DNA from: JAVKFY01 sp040223615
GTDB taxonomy: Bacteria; Pseudomonadota; Alphaproteobacteria; GCA-2731375
Assembly: GCA_040223615.1 (NCBI GenBank)
Contig: JAVKFY010000031.1
Coordinates: forward strand, 1 to 64,000
DNA length: 64,000 bases
Reading direction: 5' to 3'
Shown here piece by piece: positions 1-8,602 of the stretch (positions are counted from its first letter, which is position 1; every line of letters begins with the position of its first letter). A program made the translations under genes and the position numbers. The notes under the pieces are model-generated. The model saw only the letters and a program-made list of their open reading frames with translations. It was not told where the DNA came from and did not search any database.

Positions 1-15
1 GTGTTCCTACAATCC

Positions 16-62
16 GCGGGCGGCCGGCTGCGCAACCCCGACCAGCTCCGCCGGCCGCCCGC
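16..62. terminator. Strong GC-rich hairpin at the left edge
   Basis: Positions 16-28 and 50-62 are perfect reverse complements (13 bp) around a 21-nt loop. No T-tract follows on either strand, so this may be a factor-independent terminator lacking a U-run or a palindromic repeat. It lies just upstream of the integrase and could insulate the island from the gene to its left. The function is inferred from structure only. Confidence 0.4.
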
Positions 63-118
63 TACCGCCACGGCCCTGGAGCAGGCATCATGAAGCCCTG
101 GACTCTCACTATCACTGA

Positions 119-1336
119 GGGACCAACGGGGAGCAGGTCACTGAGGGACGGCATATCGAGCTGAGGCGGCGCAAGCAGCTTGCCGGTGGCGATCTGGACC
201 TTGACACCGAGACTCACACGCTCAGCTACGCCATCGATCGCTTCATTAAGACTCAGGCGTCGAAGTACAAGAGCCAGACGCATCGGCAGACGGTCATACA
301 GGAACTTCGTTGGTGGCAAGGGAGGCTGGGTGCCAAGAGGCTCATCCAGGTGAAGCCGCGCGACATCCGTAAGGCGCGTAATGATCTGTTGGAGGCACCA
401 ACCGAGAACATCGATATCAACGGCAAGTCGGTTCCCCGATGGGAGGGAGGCGGCAAGCGCTCGCCTCGCAAGAAGTCTCCCAAGACGGTGGTCCACTATC
501 TCAATGCTCTGTCGGTTGTCTTCTCATACGCCATCGAACAGGACTGGATACCTCACAACCCCGTTCGAGAGGTGAAGAAGCCCAGGGTCAACAACGCGCG
601 CCAGAGGTTTCCGTCGCCGGATGCCTTCGTGTTCCCCGGAGACGACGCACCCCGATGCTGGAGCGACCTGAACGAGGCGAAGAAGGCCGCTGTGCCCGAG
701 ACGGCCTATGAGCTTCCCCGATACCTCGCAGCGTGCCGTAGGCAGCACAAGCACGTCTCGTATCATCCCGAGTGGCTCTACAACATTTCGGTGCTGCGGA
801 TCGCGACCGGCATGCGGCCGGGGGAAGCCGAGGGGCTTGAGTGGTCCCGCGTGCATCTTCACGCCGAAGCCCCGCACCTTATTCTGGTCGACACGAAGAA
901 CGGCCAGCCGTTGAACGTGCCGCTTTTCGGTGAGGCCCTTCGCATCCTTAAGCAGATGCATGCCGTAAGACGGCTGGATGCCGAGTATGTGTTCCCGCGG
1001 AAGGACGGGCTGAAACCCCTGTGCTTCCGCTCACGGTACGCCCGTGCCTTCAGGGATGCCGGGTTGAAGGACTTCAAGCGCCACGACCTGCGCCATACGG
1101 CGGCGAGCTATCTGGCCATGCGAGGCGCATCTGCCAAGGAGGTCGCGGACATCCTCAACCAGAGAAGCACGGCTATGGCGGAACGTTACATGCACCTATC
1201 GCCGGGACATACGCGCACGCGGGTACAGGATATGAACAAGGCGTTTCTTCACAATTCGCTGTTCAGTCCGCCACGGGACGAGCCGACGCCAACCGACGGA
1301 GGTTCGGCAGTGCGGGTGCTACGGAAGGCGGGGTAA
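119..1336 (+). CDS. Tyrosine recombinase/integrase, 5' end unresolved
   Basis: Site-specific recombinase of the phage-integrase family, which would catalyse insertion and excision of this island. The catalytic domain shows the first arginine in TGMRPGEA, HDLRH (His and second Arg) and the nucleophile in AERYMHLSP. The residue usually His in the LGH motif is Gln here (LNQRS). The open frame runs from a stop at 116, and the part before GTG 350 reads as a plausible SAM-like core-binding domain, so the protein very likely begins upstream of 350. No ATG, GTG or TTG start is visible in this frame before 350. An ATG at 90 opens a different frame that ends near 163, so a frameshift or truncation of the arm-binding domain is possible. 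The family call is secure; intactness is not. Confidence 0.75.
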   Translation, partial: GTNGEQVTEGRHIELRRRKQLAGGDLDLDTETHTLSYAIDRFIKTQASKYKSQTHRQTVIQELRWWQGRLGAKRLIQVKPRDIRKARNDLLEAPTENIDINGKSVPRWEGGGKRSPRKKSPKTVVHYLNALSVVFSYAIEQDWIPHNPVREVKKPRVNNARQRFPSPDAFVFPGDDAPRCWSDLNEAKKAAVPETAYELPRYLAACRRQHKHVSYHPEWLYNISVLRIATGMRPGEAEGLEWSRVHLHAEAPHLILVDTKNGQPLNVPLFGEALRILKQMHAVRRLDAEYVFPRKDGLKPLCFRSRYARAFRDAGLKDFKRHDLRHTAASYLAMRGASAKEVADILNQRSTAMAERYMHLSPGHTRTRVQDMNKAFLHNSLFSPPRDEPTPTDGGSAVRVLRKAG

Positions 1337-1488
1337 GGCAATGCGATCCGACTGCGCCATCGGCGCCGCCCATCAGGTCATCTACCCGCTGTGGGGTAGA
1401 ACGCTCCATCCCCTTTGGCGGATGTCAGCTCCCATCAGCGCTGGCCCGCCATAAGTGGATGTAGTGATAACAAGCAAGAGGCAGTCAA

Positions 1489-1947
1489 ATGCACGACATC
1501 TCGACCGAGGGTCAGCGTGTCGACTTCCGCAATCTACGGTCTATCCGCCAGATCGCGGATCAATGTCCCGCACTTTCGGACGCAACGGTCCAGCGTTGGA
1601 TGTTTCATCGCCATCGCAACGGGCTTGTACGGGCGGTCGTCGAGATTGATGCAAACACCTATGTCGACATATCAGCTTTCAATGAGTGGCTATACGAGGG
1701 AAAGTCCCACGTCGGAGATTTCCGCCGCTTGATGCGGTTGTCGCAAGTCGTCGCCCGTTGCTCTTTGCCAGAGAGTAAGCTGCGACACTGGCTCAAGTAT
1801 AGAGCTGTCAATGGATTGTGTGAGGCGGTCATAGTCAAGAAGCATCGGGCGCAAGGGATGCTACTGATTGATATAGAGCTATTTAATTTGTGGCTCACGA
1901 AACAGAATCAAAATGACGCATTTGAAGCTGTCGAAATGTCAGCTTGA
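1489..1947 (+). CDS. Small protein with two tandem helix-turn-helix-like modules
   Basis: A 152-aa protein starting at ATG 1489 after a purine-rich AAGAGG site. Residues about 16-70 and 82-140 resemble each other: each has a hydrophobic opening, a cysteine, a Ser/Leu-Pro turn followed by T/KxxxW, an NGL segment and a closing FNxWL. The pattern suggests an internal duplication of one excisionase- or MerR-like winged-helix module. Its position between the integrase and the restriction operon fits a recombination directionality factor or a regulator of the operon, but no function is proven. Codon use is less GC-biased than in the host genes to the right. Confidence 0.6.
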   Translation: MHDISTEGQRVDFRNLRSIRQIADQCPALSDATVQRWMFHRHRNGLVRAVVEIDANTYVDISAFNEWLYEGKSHVGDFRRLMRLSQVVARCSLPESKLRHWLKYRAVNGLCEAVIVKKHRAQGMLLIDIELFNLWLTKQNQNDAFEAVEMSA

Positions 1948-2079
1948 TCGGTGAACGCGTTGGACTAGAAGGGAGCGATCGCCCTCTTCCTGCATTAAAT
2001 TCGTTTTGTTTGATCGACGGTCGAGTTTCCCGTACGCTGTGTCCGTGGATTCTACTAGGGCTATAGGAAGGGCGAGGGG
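1948..2079. other. Upstream region of the restriction-modification operon
   Basis: A 132-bp gene-free stretch, comparatively AT-rich around 1995-2015, between the small HTH-like protein and the GTG start of the SNF2 gene. It most likely carries the operon promoter, but I cannot identify a convincing -35/-10 pair or operator. A purine-rich AGGAAGGGCGAGGGG tract at about 2065-2079 directly precedes the GTG and should serve as ribosome binding site. Confidence 0.4.
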
Positions 2080-4929
2080 GTGATCACAGAGTATCACGCC
2101 AAGTTATTCGCACATGAGCTGAGCAAGAGGCATTCGGTAGCGGATGCCGAGAAGCTTGCCGGTGCGCTTCTGGATGCCCAGGTTGACCTGAACCCGCATC
2201 AGGTTGAAGCGGCTCTTTTTGCATTCAAATCGCCTCTATCCAAGGGGGCCATTCTGGCCGACGAGGTGGGGCTTGGTAAAACGATTGAGGCCGGGTTGGT
2301 TCTCGCCCAGAAGTGGACGGAGAGCAGGCGACGCATTCTCGTTATTACCCCCGCAAATCTTCGCAAACAGTGGTCACAGGAGATCGAAGAAAAGTTCTTC
2401 CTGCCGACCATGATTCTTGAGGCCAAGAACTACAACAAGATGGCCAAGGATGGCGTTCGTCGCCCATTCGAGCAGAAGAAATTGGTTATCTGTTCCTTCC
2501 AGTTCGCCGCGCGCCATGCGGAAGAGCTGATGGTGATCCCGTGGGACTTGGTCGTCATCGACGAGGCCCATCGTCTCAGAAACGTCTACCGGCCGGATAA
2601 TCGGATCGGGCGCACACTGAAGGGCGCGCTTGCGAATGCGCCGAAGGTTCTGCTGACGGCGACGCCATTGCAGAACTCTCTGATGGAGCTTTACGGACTG
2701 GTCTCCCTTATCGATGACTACACCTTTGGCGACGCCAAGAGCTTTCGCGCGCAGTACGCGCGTTTGACTGGTGACGGGCGGTTTGACGAGCTGAAGGCGC
2801 GCCTGACGCCCGTGTGCCACCGCACGTTGCGGCGGCAGGTCCTCGAATATATCCGCTACACCAATCGTATCCCGATCACCGAGGAATTCGTTCCGACCGA
2901 GGACGAGCAGGCGCTCTACGACATGGTGTCGGACTATCTCCGGCGGCCGTCTCTCCAAGCGCTGCCATCGAGCCAGCGCACGCTGATGACCCTGATCATG
3001 CGCAAGCTGCTGGCGTCATCGACCTTCGCCATCGCCGGTGCCCTGGATTCGCTGGCGCGGAAGCTGGAGCGGCAGCTCAAGGACGACAAGAACCTCCGGG
3101 AGAAGCTCGAAGAGGAACTGTCGGAGGACTACGAGGAGTTCGAGGAGGTCGCTGACGAGTGGTCCGATGGCGAGGAGGAGCCGGAGCTTCTGACGCCGGA
3201 GGACATCGCCGCCATTGAGCAGGAGATCGTCGATCTGCGCGAGTTTCGCGACCTCGCTGTGTCGATCGCCGAGAATGCCAAGGGCGAGGCGCTGCTGAGC
3301 GCGTTGCGGGCGGGCTTCGCCAAGACGCAGGAGCTAGGTGCGGCGCAGAAGGCCATCATTTTCACTGAGTCCCGCCGAACGCAGGAGTACCTCGTGCGGC
3401 TGCTCTCCGAAAACGGCTACGACGGCAAACTCGTCCTGTTCAACGGCTCGAACACGGACCCCCAGTCCAAGGCCATCTATGAAGCCTGGCTGGCGAAGCA
3501 CAAGGGGACCGACCGGATCACCGGGTCCCGCACCGCCGACATACGGGCAGCCCTCGTGGAACACTTCCGCGAGCATGCGTCAATCATGATCGCCACGGAA
3601 GCGGCAGCCGAAGGCATCAACCTCCAATTCTGCTCCATTGTCGTGAACTACGACCTGCCCTGGAATCCGCAGCGCATCGAGCAACGCATCGGACGCTGCC
3701 ACCGGTACGGGCAGCGCTACGATGTCGTGGTGATCAACTTCCTCAATAAGAACAACGCTGCCGACCAGCGCGTCTATGAGCTGCTGGCCGAGAAGTTCCA
3801 GCTCTTCTCGGGTGTGTTCGGGGCTTCCGACGAGGTCCTCGGCGTGATCGAGTCCGGCGTGGAGTTCGAGAAGCGCATCGTCTCCATCTACCAGAACTGT
3901 CGCTCTACCGAGGAGATCGAGACGGAGTTCGAGCGCCTGCGCTCGGAGATGGACGAGAACATCAGTGCGGCGATGGAGGACACGCGGCGGAAGCTGCTGG
4001 AGAACTTCGACGCCGAGGTCCACGACCGTCTGAAGATCAACATGGACAAGAGCCGAGAGTACCTCGACCGGTATTCGCGGATGCTGTGGGAGCTCACCAA
4101 GTTCGAGTTGGGCAAGGCCGCGAAGTTCAATGACGACTACCGGACTTTCACCGTGCAGGCGGTTCCAGGCGGTGTGGGTGCGCCCGCAGGCGCCTACTTC
4201 ATGGGCAAACGGGGACTGGACGGCTACCGCTACCGGCTAGGCCACCCATTGGCCCAGCACCTCCTTGCGTCCGCAGGCAGCCGCAAGCTGGACGGGGCGA
4301 ACATCACCTTCGACTACACCGCCTGGCCGCAGAGGGCAGTGGCGATCGAGCCGTTCGTCGGTCAGGCGGGTACACTGGTGGCACACAAGGTATCGGTGCG
4401 GGGAGCTGACGATCAGGACCACATCATCCTGTCCGCCATGGCCGACGATGGCCGCCGACTGGACAGCAACGCGGCGATGCGCCTGTTCGAGCTGCCCGCC
4501 ACCAGGCAGGCGCGCACCGACCTCGCCTTGCCGGATGCGCTGGCGTCTGCGGTGGACGCAGAACGGCAGACCCTCCTGGACGACATGGCCGCACGTCAGG
4601 CCCAGTGGTTCGACGATGAGATGGAGAAGCTGGACAACTGGGCGGAGGACAAGCGTGCCGGGCTGAAAGCCGACCTGAAGGACCTGGACGACCAGATCAA
4701 AGCGCTGAAGAAGGAAATCCGGCAGACCGGCAATCTGCCGGACAAGCTGGCCTTGCAGCGCAAGGCGCGAGCGCTGGAGACGAAGCGCGATGAGGCGTGG
4801 CGTGAGTACGATGCCGCCGCGAAAGACATAGAGGTGCAGAAGGACGGACTTCTGGACCAGGTGGAGGAACGCTTGGGTCAGGAAGTGACCGACGAGCGGC
4901 TCTTCGCCATCAGATTTGAGATTAAGTAA
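2080..4929 (+). CDS. SNF2/RapA-type DEAD/H helicase of the defence operon
   Basis: A 949-aa superfamily 2 ATPase, first gene of the four-gene operon. The Walker A region DEVGLGKT is at residues 61-68 and the Walker B box DEAH at 161-164, followed by LLTATPLQN (motif III) and, in the second RecA domain, QRIGRCHRYGQ (motif VI). This is the SNF2/RapA pattern. An acidic insert near 350-370 separates the lobes, and the last 120 residues are charged and helical, probably coiled coil. SNF2-like translocases accompany several anti-phage DNA modification systems; here it probably remodels or scans DNA for the methyltransferase/nuclease partners. The start is GTG 2080 after a strong purine tract; the stop lies 5 nt before the next ATG, indicating translational coupling. 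Confidence 0.9.
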   Translation: MITEYHAKLFAHELSKRHSVADAEKLAGALLDAQVDLNPHQVEAALFAFKSPLSKGAILADEVGLGKTIEAGLVLAQKWTESRRRILVITPANLRKQWSQEIEEKFFLPTMILEAKNYNKMAKDGVRRPFEQKKLVICSFQFAARHAEELMVIPWDLVVIDEAHRLRNVYRPDNRIGRTLKGALANAPKVLLTATPLQNSLMELYGLVSLIDDYTFGDAKSFRAQYARLTGDGRFDELKARLTPVCHRTLRRQVLEYIRYTNRIPITEEFVPTEDEQALYDMVSDYLRRPSLQALPSSQRTLMTLIMRKLLASSTFAIAGALDSLARKLERQLKDDKNLREKLEEELSEDYEEFEEVADEWSDGEEEPELLTPEDIAAIEQEIVDLREFRDLAVSIAENAKGEALLSALRAGFAKTQELGAAQKAIIFTESRRTQEYLVRLLSENGYDGKLVLFNGSNTDPQSKAIYEAWLAKHKGTDRITGSRTADIRAALVEHFREHASIMIATEAAAEGINLQFCSIVVNYDLPWNPQRIEQRIGRCHRYGQRYDVVVINFLNKNNAADQRVYELLAEKFQLFSGVFGASDEVLGVIESGVEFEKRIVSIYQNCRSTEEIETEFERLRSEMDENISAAMEDTRRKLLENFDAEVHDRLKINMDKSREYLDRYSRMLWELTKFELGKAAKFNDDYRTFTVQAVPGGVGAPAGAYFMGKRGLDGYRYRLGHPLAQHLLASAGSRKLDGANITFDYTAWPQRAVAIEPFVGQAGTLVAHKVSVRGADDQDHIILSAMADDGRRLDSNAAMRLFELPATRQARTDLALPDALASAVDAERQTLLDDMAARQAQWFDDEMEKLDNWAEDKRAGLKADLKDLDDQIKALKKEIRQTGNLPDKLALQRKARALETKRDEAWREYDAAAKDIEVQKDGLLDQVEERLGQEVTDERLFAIRFEIK

Positions 4930-4934
4930 GGGGC

Positions 4935-6866
4935 ATGGGTATGGCCGAACCGGAGAAAATGGAATTGACGTCGATGGACATCGCCGCTGAGAAGCGGGAG
5001 GAGCTGAAGCGTTGCCTTGGTAAGGCGTTTCCCGAGGTCTTCGCCGAAGGGGGCATTGATTTTGACCAACTGAAGCGTGTGCTTGGCAAGTGGGTCGAAC
5101 CTGACAAAGAGCGATTTGGCTTGAGCTGGCCGGGCAAGGCCGAGTGTATGCGGATTATCCAGCAACCAAGTGTGGCAACGTTGAGGCCGGCGCGCGAAGA
5201 GTCAGTCAGATTTGACGAGACGGAGAACGTGTATATTGAAGGAGATAATCTAGAGGTACTAAAGTTGCTTCAGAAGGCTTACTTCGGCAAAGTAAAGATG
5301 ATATATATCGATCCGCCATACAATACAGGTAATGAGTTTATTTATCCGGACAAATACTCTGAGACGCTAGAGACGTACCTAGCGTATACAGGCCAGATTG
5401 ATGAAAACGGGAAGCGATTTTCTACGAACTCGGAAACATATGGCCGTTATCATTCTCGGTGGATAAACATGATGTACCCGCGTTTGTATCTTGCGAGAAA
5501 TCTACTCACCGAAGATGGAATAGTGTTCATATCAATTGATAATCATGAAGTATCGAACCTTCGCGCGATTTGCGATGAGATATTTGGCGAAGACAATTTC
5601 TTGGGGAACATTGCTCGTTCCACCGGACAGACAACCGGGCAGGATAGTGGAGGTCTCGGTTCGTCATTCGACTTCGTTCTTGTCTACACAAAGGCCGATG
5701 AAGTGAGCTTAGAAGGGCTTGCGCTTTCCAAAAAAGATATGGAGCGCTTTGACGCGGAGGATGAACGAGGAAAGTACGCAATCGATCAGATGAGGAAGAC
5801 TGGCAGTGCCGATCGTCGTATCGATCGACCAAACATGTACTATCCAGTTTACGCTCCCGATGGGACCGAGGTTCTGCCGATGGCCCCCGCAGGATACGAG
5901 GGCCGGTGGCGATTTGAGAAACCCACTTATGATCGCCTAATATCGGAAGATTTCATCGTATGGAAGAAGACACAACGAAACGGGAAAGAAGTATGGTGGC
6001 CGTATGTAAAGTATTATCTTGAGGGGCGGACTAAGAGGCCATCCCCTCTATGGACCGACCTGGACGGTAACAAGAAGGCGGCGCGCGATCTTCGCGACCT
6101 TTTTGAAGGAAAGAAGGTATTCGATTACCCCAAGCCTGTAGCGCTCTTGAAGCGTATGATTCAGATTGCACCCAACGCCTCTGATGATGATCTCATCTTA
6201 GATTTTTTCGCAGGGAGTTGTGCCACAGCTCAGGCTGTCATGGAGTTAAATAAAGAGGACGGTGGCAATCGCCGTTTCATTATGGTGCAGCTTCCTGAAC
6301 CTACGGAGCAAGGGACTGAAGCCTACGAAGCTGGATATGCATCGATCTCTGAGATTGGAAAGGACCGTATTCGGCGCTACATAGCCTCTTCCAAATCGGA
6401 TAGTGAAGAACTACTGGACGCCACTCCGAAAGACCCGAGGTTCGGGTTTAAGGCTTTCTCACTTGCTTCCTCCAATTTCAAGCTCTGGGAGGGGGCTCCA
6501 GATCCGGAGACCGAGATCGGACGGCAGATAGACTTACATATTGATCATTTGTCAGAGTCCTGTACCGACGAAGATGTGCTCTACGAGTTGCTTCTGAAGT
6601 CAGGGTTTCCTCTCGCGACCAAGGTGCAGTCAATGGAAAAGGCTGGCAAGCAGATCTTCTCGATTGAGGACGGGGCATTGCTGATCTGTCTTGAGAAAGA
6701 GATCACCTCCGAATTGATCGATGCCCTGGCCGAGGCCAACCCGTTGCAGGTCATCTGTCTGGACGAAGCCTTCAAGGGGAATGACCAGCTCAAGGCAAAC
6801 GCTGTGCAGACCTTCAAGGCGCGTGCCCAGGCCGAGGAATCTGAAATCGTCTTCCGGACGGTGTAG
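4935..6866 (+). CDS. Type III-like site-specific adenine DNA methyltransferase (Mod)
   Basis: A 643-aa beta-class N6-adenine methyltransferase. The catalytic motif DPPYN is at residues 126-130 and the AdoMet-binding motif I, DFFAGSCATAQ, starts at 423, giving the order IV-then-I expected of beta-class Mod proteins. The region between them (about 210-400) should be the target recognition domain. Mod protects host DNA and specifies the recognition site for Res. The AAGGGG ribosome site overlaps the stop of the SNF2 gene. About 5200-6500 is visibly richer in A/T (for example tatatattg, gatgatatatatcg) than either end of the gene or its neighbours, suggesting a replaced recognition module. Confidence 0.92.
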   Translation: MGMAEPEKMELTSMDIAAEKREELKRCLGKAFPEVFAEGGIDFDQLKRVLGKWVEPDKERFGLSWPGKAECMRIIQQPSVATLRPAREESVRFDETENVYIEGDNLEVLKLLQKAYFGKVKMIYIDPPYNTGNEFIYPDKYSETLETYLAYTGQIDENGKRFSTNSETYGRYHSRWINMMYPRLYLARNLLTEDGIVFISIDNHEVSNLRAICDEIFGEDNFLGNIARSTGQTTGQDSGGLGSSFDFVLVYTKADEVSLEGLALSKKDMERFDAEDERGKYAIDQMRKTGSADRRIDRPNMYYPVYAPDGTEVLPMAPAGYEGRWRFEKPTYDRLISEDFIVWKKTQRNGKEVWWPYVKYYLEGRTKRPSPLWTDLDGNKKAARDLRDLFEGKKVFDYPKPVALLKRMIQIAPNASDDDLILDFFAGSCATAQAVMELNKEDGGNRRFIMVQLPEPTEQGTEAYEAGYASISEIGKDRIRRYIASSKSDSEELLDATPKDPRFGFKAFSLASSNFKLWEGAPDPETEIGRQIDLHIDHLSESCTDEDVLYELLLKSGFPLATKVQSMEKAGKQIFSIEDGALLICLEKEITSELIDALAEANPLQVICLDEAFKGNDQLKANAVQTFKARAQAEESEIVFRTV

Positions 6867-6877
6867 GGGGCGGCGCG

Positions 6878-8602
6878 ATGGGACAGCAGGACCTCAAGAT
6901 TCACGAGCTGGTAGCCAAGATCGAACGGGGCGACATCCGGCTGCCGGAGATGCAGCGCCAGTACGTCTGGCAGCAGACGCGGGTCAGGGACCTGCTGGAT
7001 TCCCTGTACCGGGGCTACCCCTCGGGGACGATCCTGACCTGGGAGACCGACGAGGGCGTGGCGACGCGGGAATTCGCCGTTGATCAGGATATGGACGGCA
7101 AGAGCTTCCAGCTGCTTCTCGACGGTCAGCAGCGGCTCACGTCCCTTTCGGCCATCATTCGTGGCGAGCCGGTGCATGTGCGCGGCCGAGTGCGGCCGAT
7201 CGATGTCCTGTTCAACCTGGAGCATCCGGATACACTGGACCTCATCACGGAGGTCAACGAGGACGATGACACCGACGACGATGCGGCGTCGGACGATGAT
7301 GTTGCCGAAGCATCGGAAGACGAGCTGCTGAAGCGCTTTGACCGGATGGCGTTCGTCGTGTCGAGCAAGAAACTTGCGGCCTTGCCTCACTGGGTATCAG
7401 TGACGGAGGTGTTCCGGGAGAGCAGCGATACGCCGTTTCTGAAGGCGGCGGGGGTGACGTCGATGGAGGACCCCCGCTACGACAAGTACACGTCCCGCCT
7501 CAAGCAGCTCCGGGGTATCCGGGACTATCAGTACCGCGTCCACATCCTTGACCGCGACAAGTCCTACGAGGAAGTCACGGAAATCTTCGTCCGGGTGAAC
7601 TCGCTCGGTGCGAAGCTGCGAAGCTCCGATCTGGCTCTGGCGCAGATCACCGCCACCTGGCGTGACTCGCTCAAGGTCTTCCAGGCGTTCGAGCAGACCT
7701 GCAAGAAGCAGGGCTTCGACCTTGGCTTGGGCATTCACCTGAAGAACCTGGTGTCGTTCGCAACGGGGCAGTCGCGATTCCGAGCTGTGAGCGGCCTGAG
7801 TAGGAGTCGCATCGAGAAGGGCTGGGAAGACGCCAAGCAGGGCATGGACTTCGCCCTCAGTTTCCTGCGCAGCAATGCAGGCATCGATAGCCCGACATTG
7901 CTGTCGTCACCCTTCATTATCATTTCGATTGCGGCCTACGGCCACGCCAAGGACTACCACCTGTCGCCGGACGAGGCCCGACTCCTGCGGTACTGGGTAC
8001 TGGTGGCCAATGCGAAGGCACGCTACTCGCGGGGATCGTCGGAGACCTTTCTCGACCAGGACCTTGCCGCCATCCGTCGCGGCGCTGAAATCCCCGGCTT
8101 GCTTCAGCTGCTGCGGACCCAGGTCGGGCGGCTCGACGTGTTGCCGGGTGATCTGGAGAACCGGAACAGCCGCAGCGCCTACTTCAAGACGATGTTCCTG
8201 GCGTTCCGCGAGCAGGGGGCCACCGACTGGCGCGACCAGCTGGTCATCTCGCTCAAGCACTCAGGAGCGCAGCACACGCTTCAGTTCCACCACATCTTCC
8301 CGCAAGGCGTGTTGAAGAAGCTCGGCCTGTCGACGGCCAAGATCAACGACATCTGCAACCTGTCCTTTGTCAGCGGGCGGACGAACCGGAAGATCAGCGA
8401 CAAGGAGCCGTCCCTCTACCTGCCGGACATCGTGGGCAAGCAGGGTCAGGAGGCGCTGACGAAGCAGTCGATACCCAGCGATGTACCGCTCTGGCAGGTC
8501 GGCGCGTATGACGACTTCCTGGTGCGGCGGCGGCAACTGGTCGCCGAGTGCCTCAACGAGTTTCTCGGGCACGACGCAGCCGAGCTGAAGGGCGTTGCAT
8601 GA
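6878..8602 (+). CDS. DUF262 protein with C-terminal HNH-like nuclease (GmrSD-type)
   Basis: A 574-aa protein with an N-terminal DUF262 domain: RLPEMQRQYVW at about 21-31 and the signature DGQQR at 82-86, a ParB/Srx-like NTP-binding fold. An acidic low-complexity stretch follows at about 126-150. The C terminus carries LQFHHIFPQ and, about 25 residues later, CNLSFVSGRTNRK, the His-His and Asn arrangement of HNH/DUF1524 nucleases. Such DUF262-HNH proteins include the GmrSD type IV enzymes that cut modified phage DNA. Here the gene sits inside a type III-like R-M operon, 11 nt after mod and overlapping res by ATGA, so it probably acts together with them. Confidence 0.85.
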   Translation: MGQQDLKIHELVAKIERGDIRLPEMQRQYVWQQTRVRDLLDSLYRGYPSGTILTWETDEGVATREFAVDQDMDGKSFQLLLDGQQRLTSLSAIIRGEPVHVRGRVRPIDVLFNLEHPDTLDLITEVNEDDDTDDDAASDDDVAEASEDELLKRFDRMAFVVSSKKLAALPHWVSVTEVFRESSDTPFLKAAGVTSMEDPRYDKYTSRLKQLRGIRDYQYRVHILDRDKSYEEVTEIFVRVNSLGAKLRSSDLALAQITATWRDSLKVFQAFEQTCKKQGFDLGLGIHLKNLVSFATGQSRFRAVSGLSRSRIEKGWEDAKQGMDFALSFLRSNAGIDSPTLLSSPFIIISIAAYGHAKDYHLSPDEARLLRYWVLVANAKARYSRGSSETFLDQDLAAIRRGAEIPGLLQLLRTQVGRLDVLPGDLENRNSRSAYFKTMFLAFREQGATDWRDQLVISLKHSGAQHTLQFHHIFPQGVLKKLGLSTAKINDICNLSFVSGRTNRKISDKEPSLYLPDIVGKQGQEALTKQSIPSDVPLWQVGAYDDFLVRRRQLVAECLNEFLGHDAAELKGVA

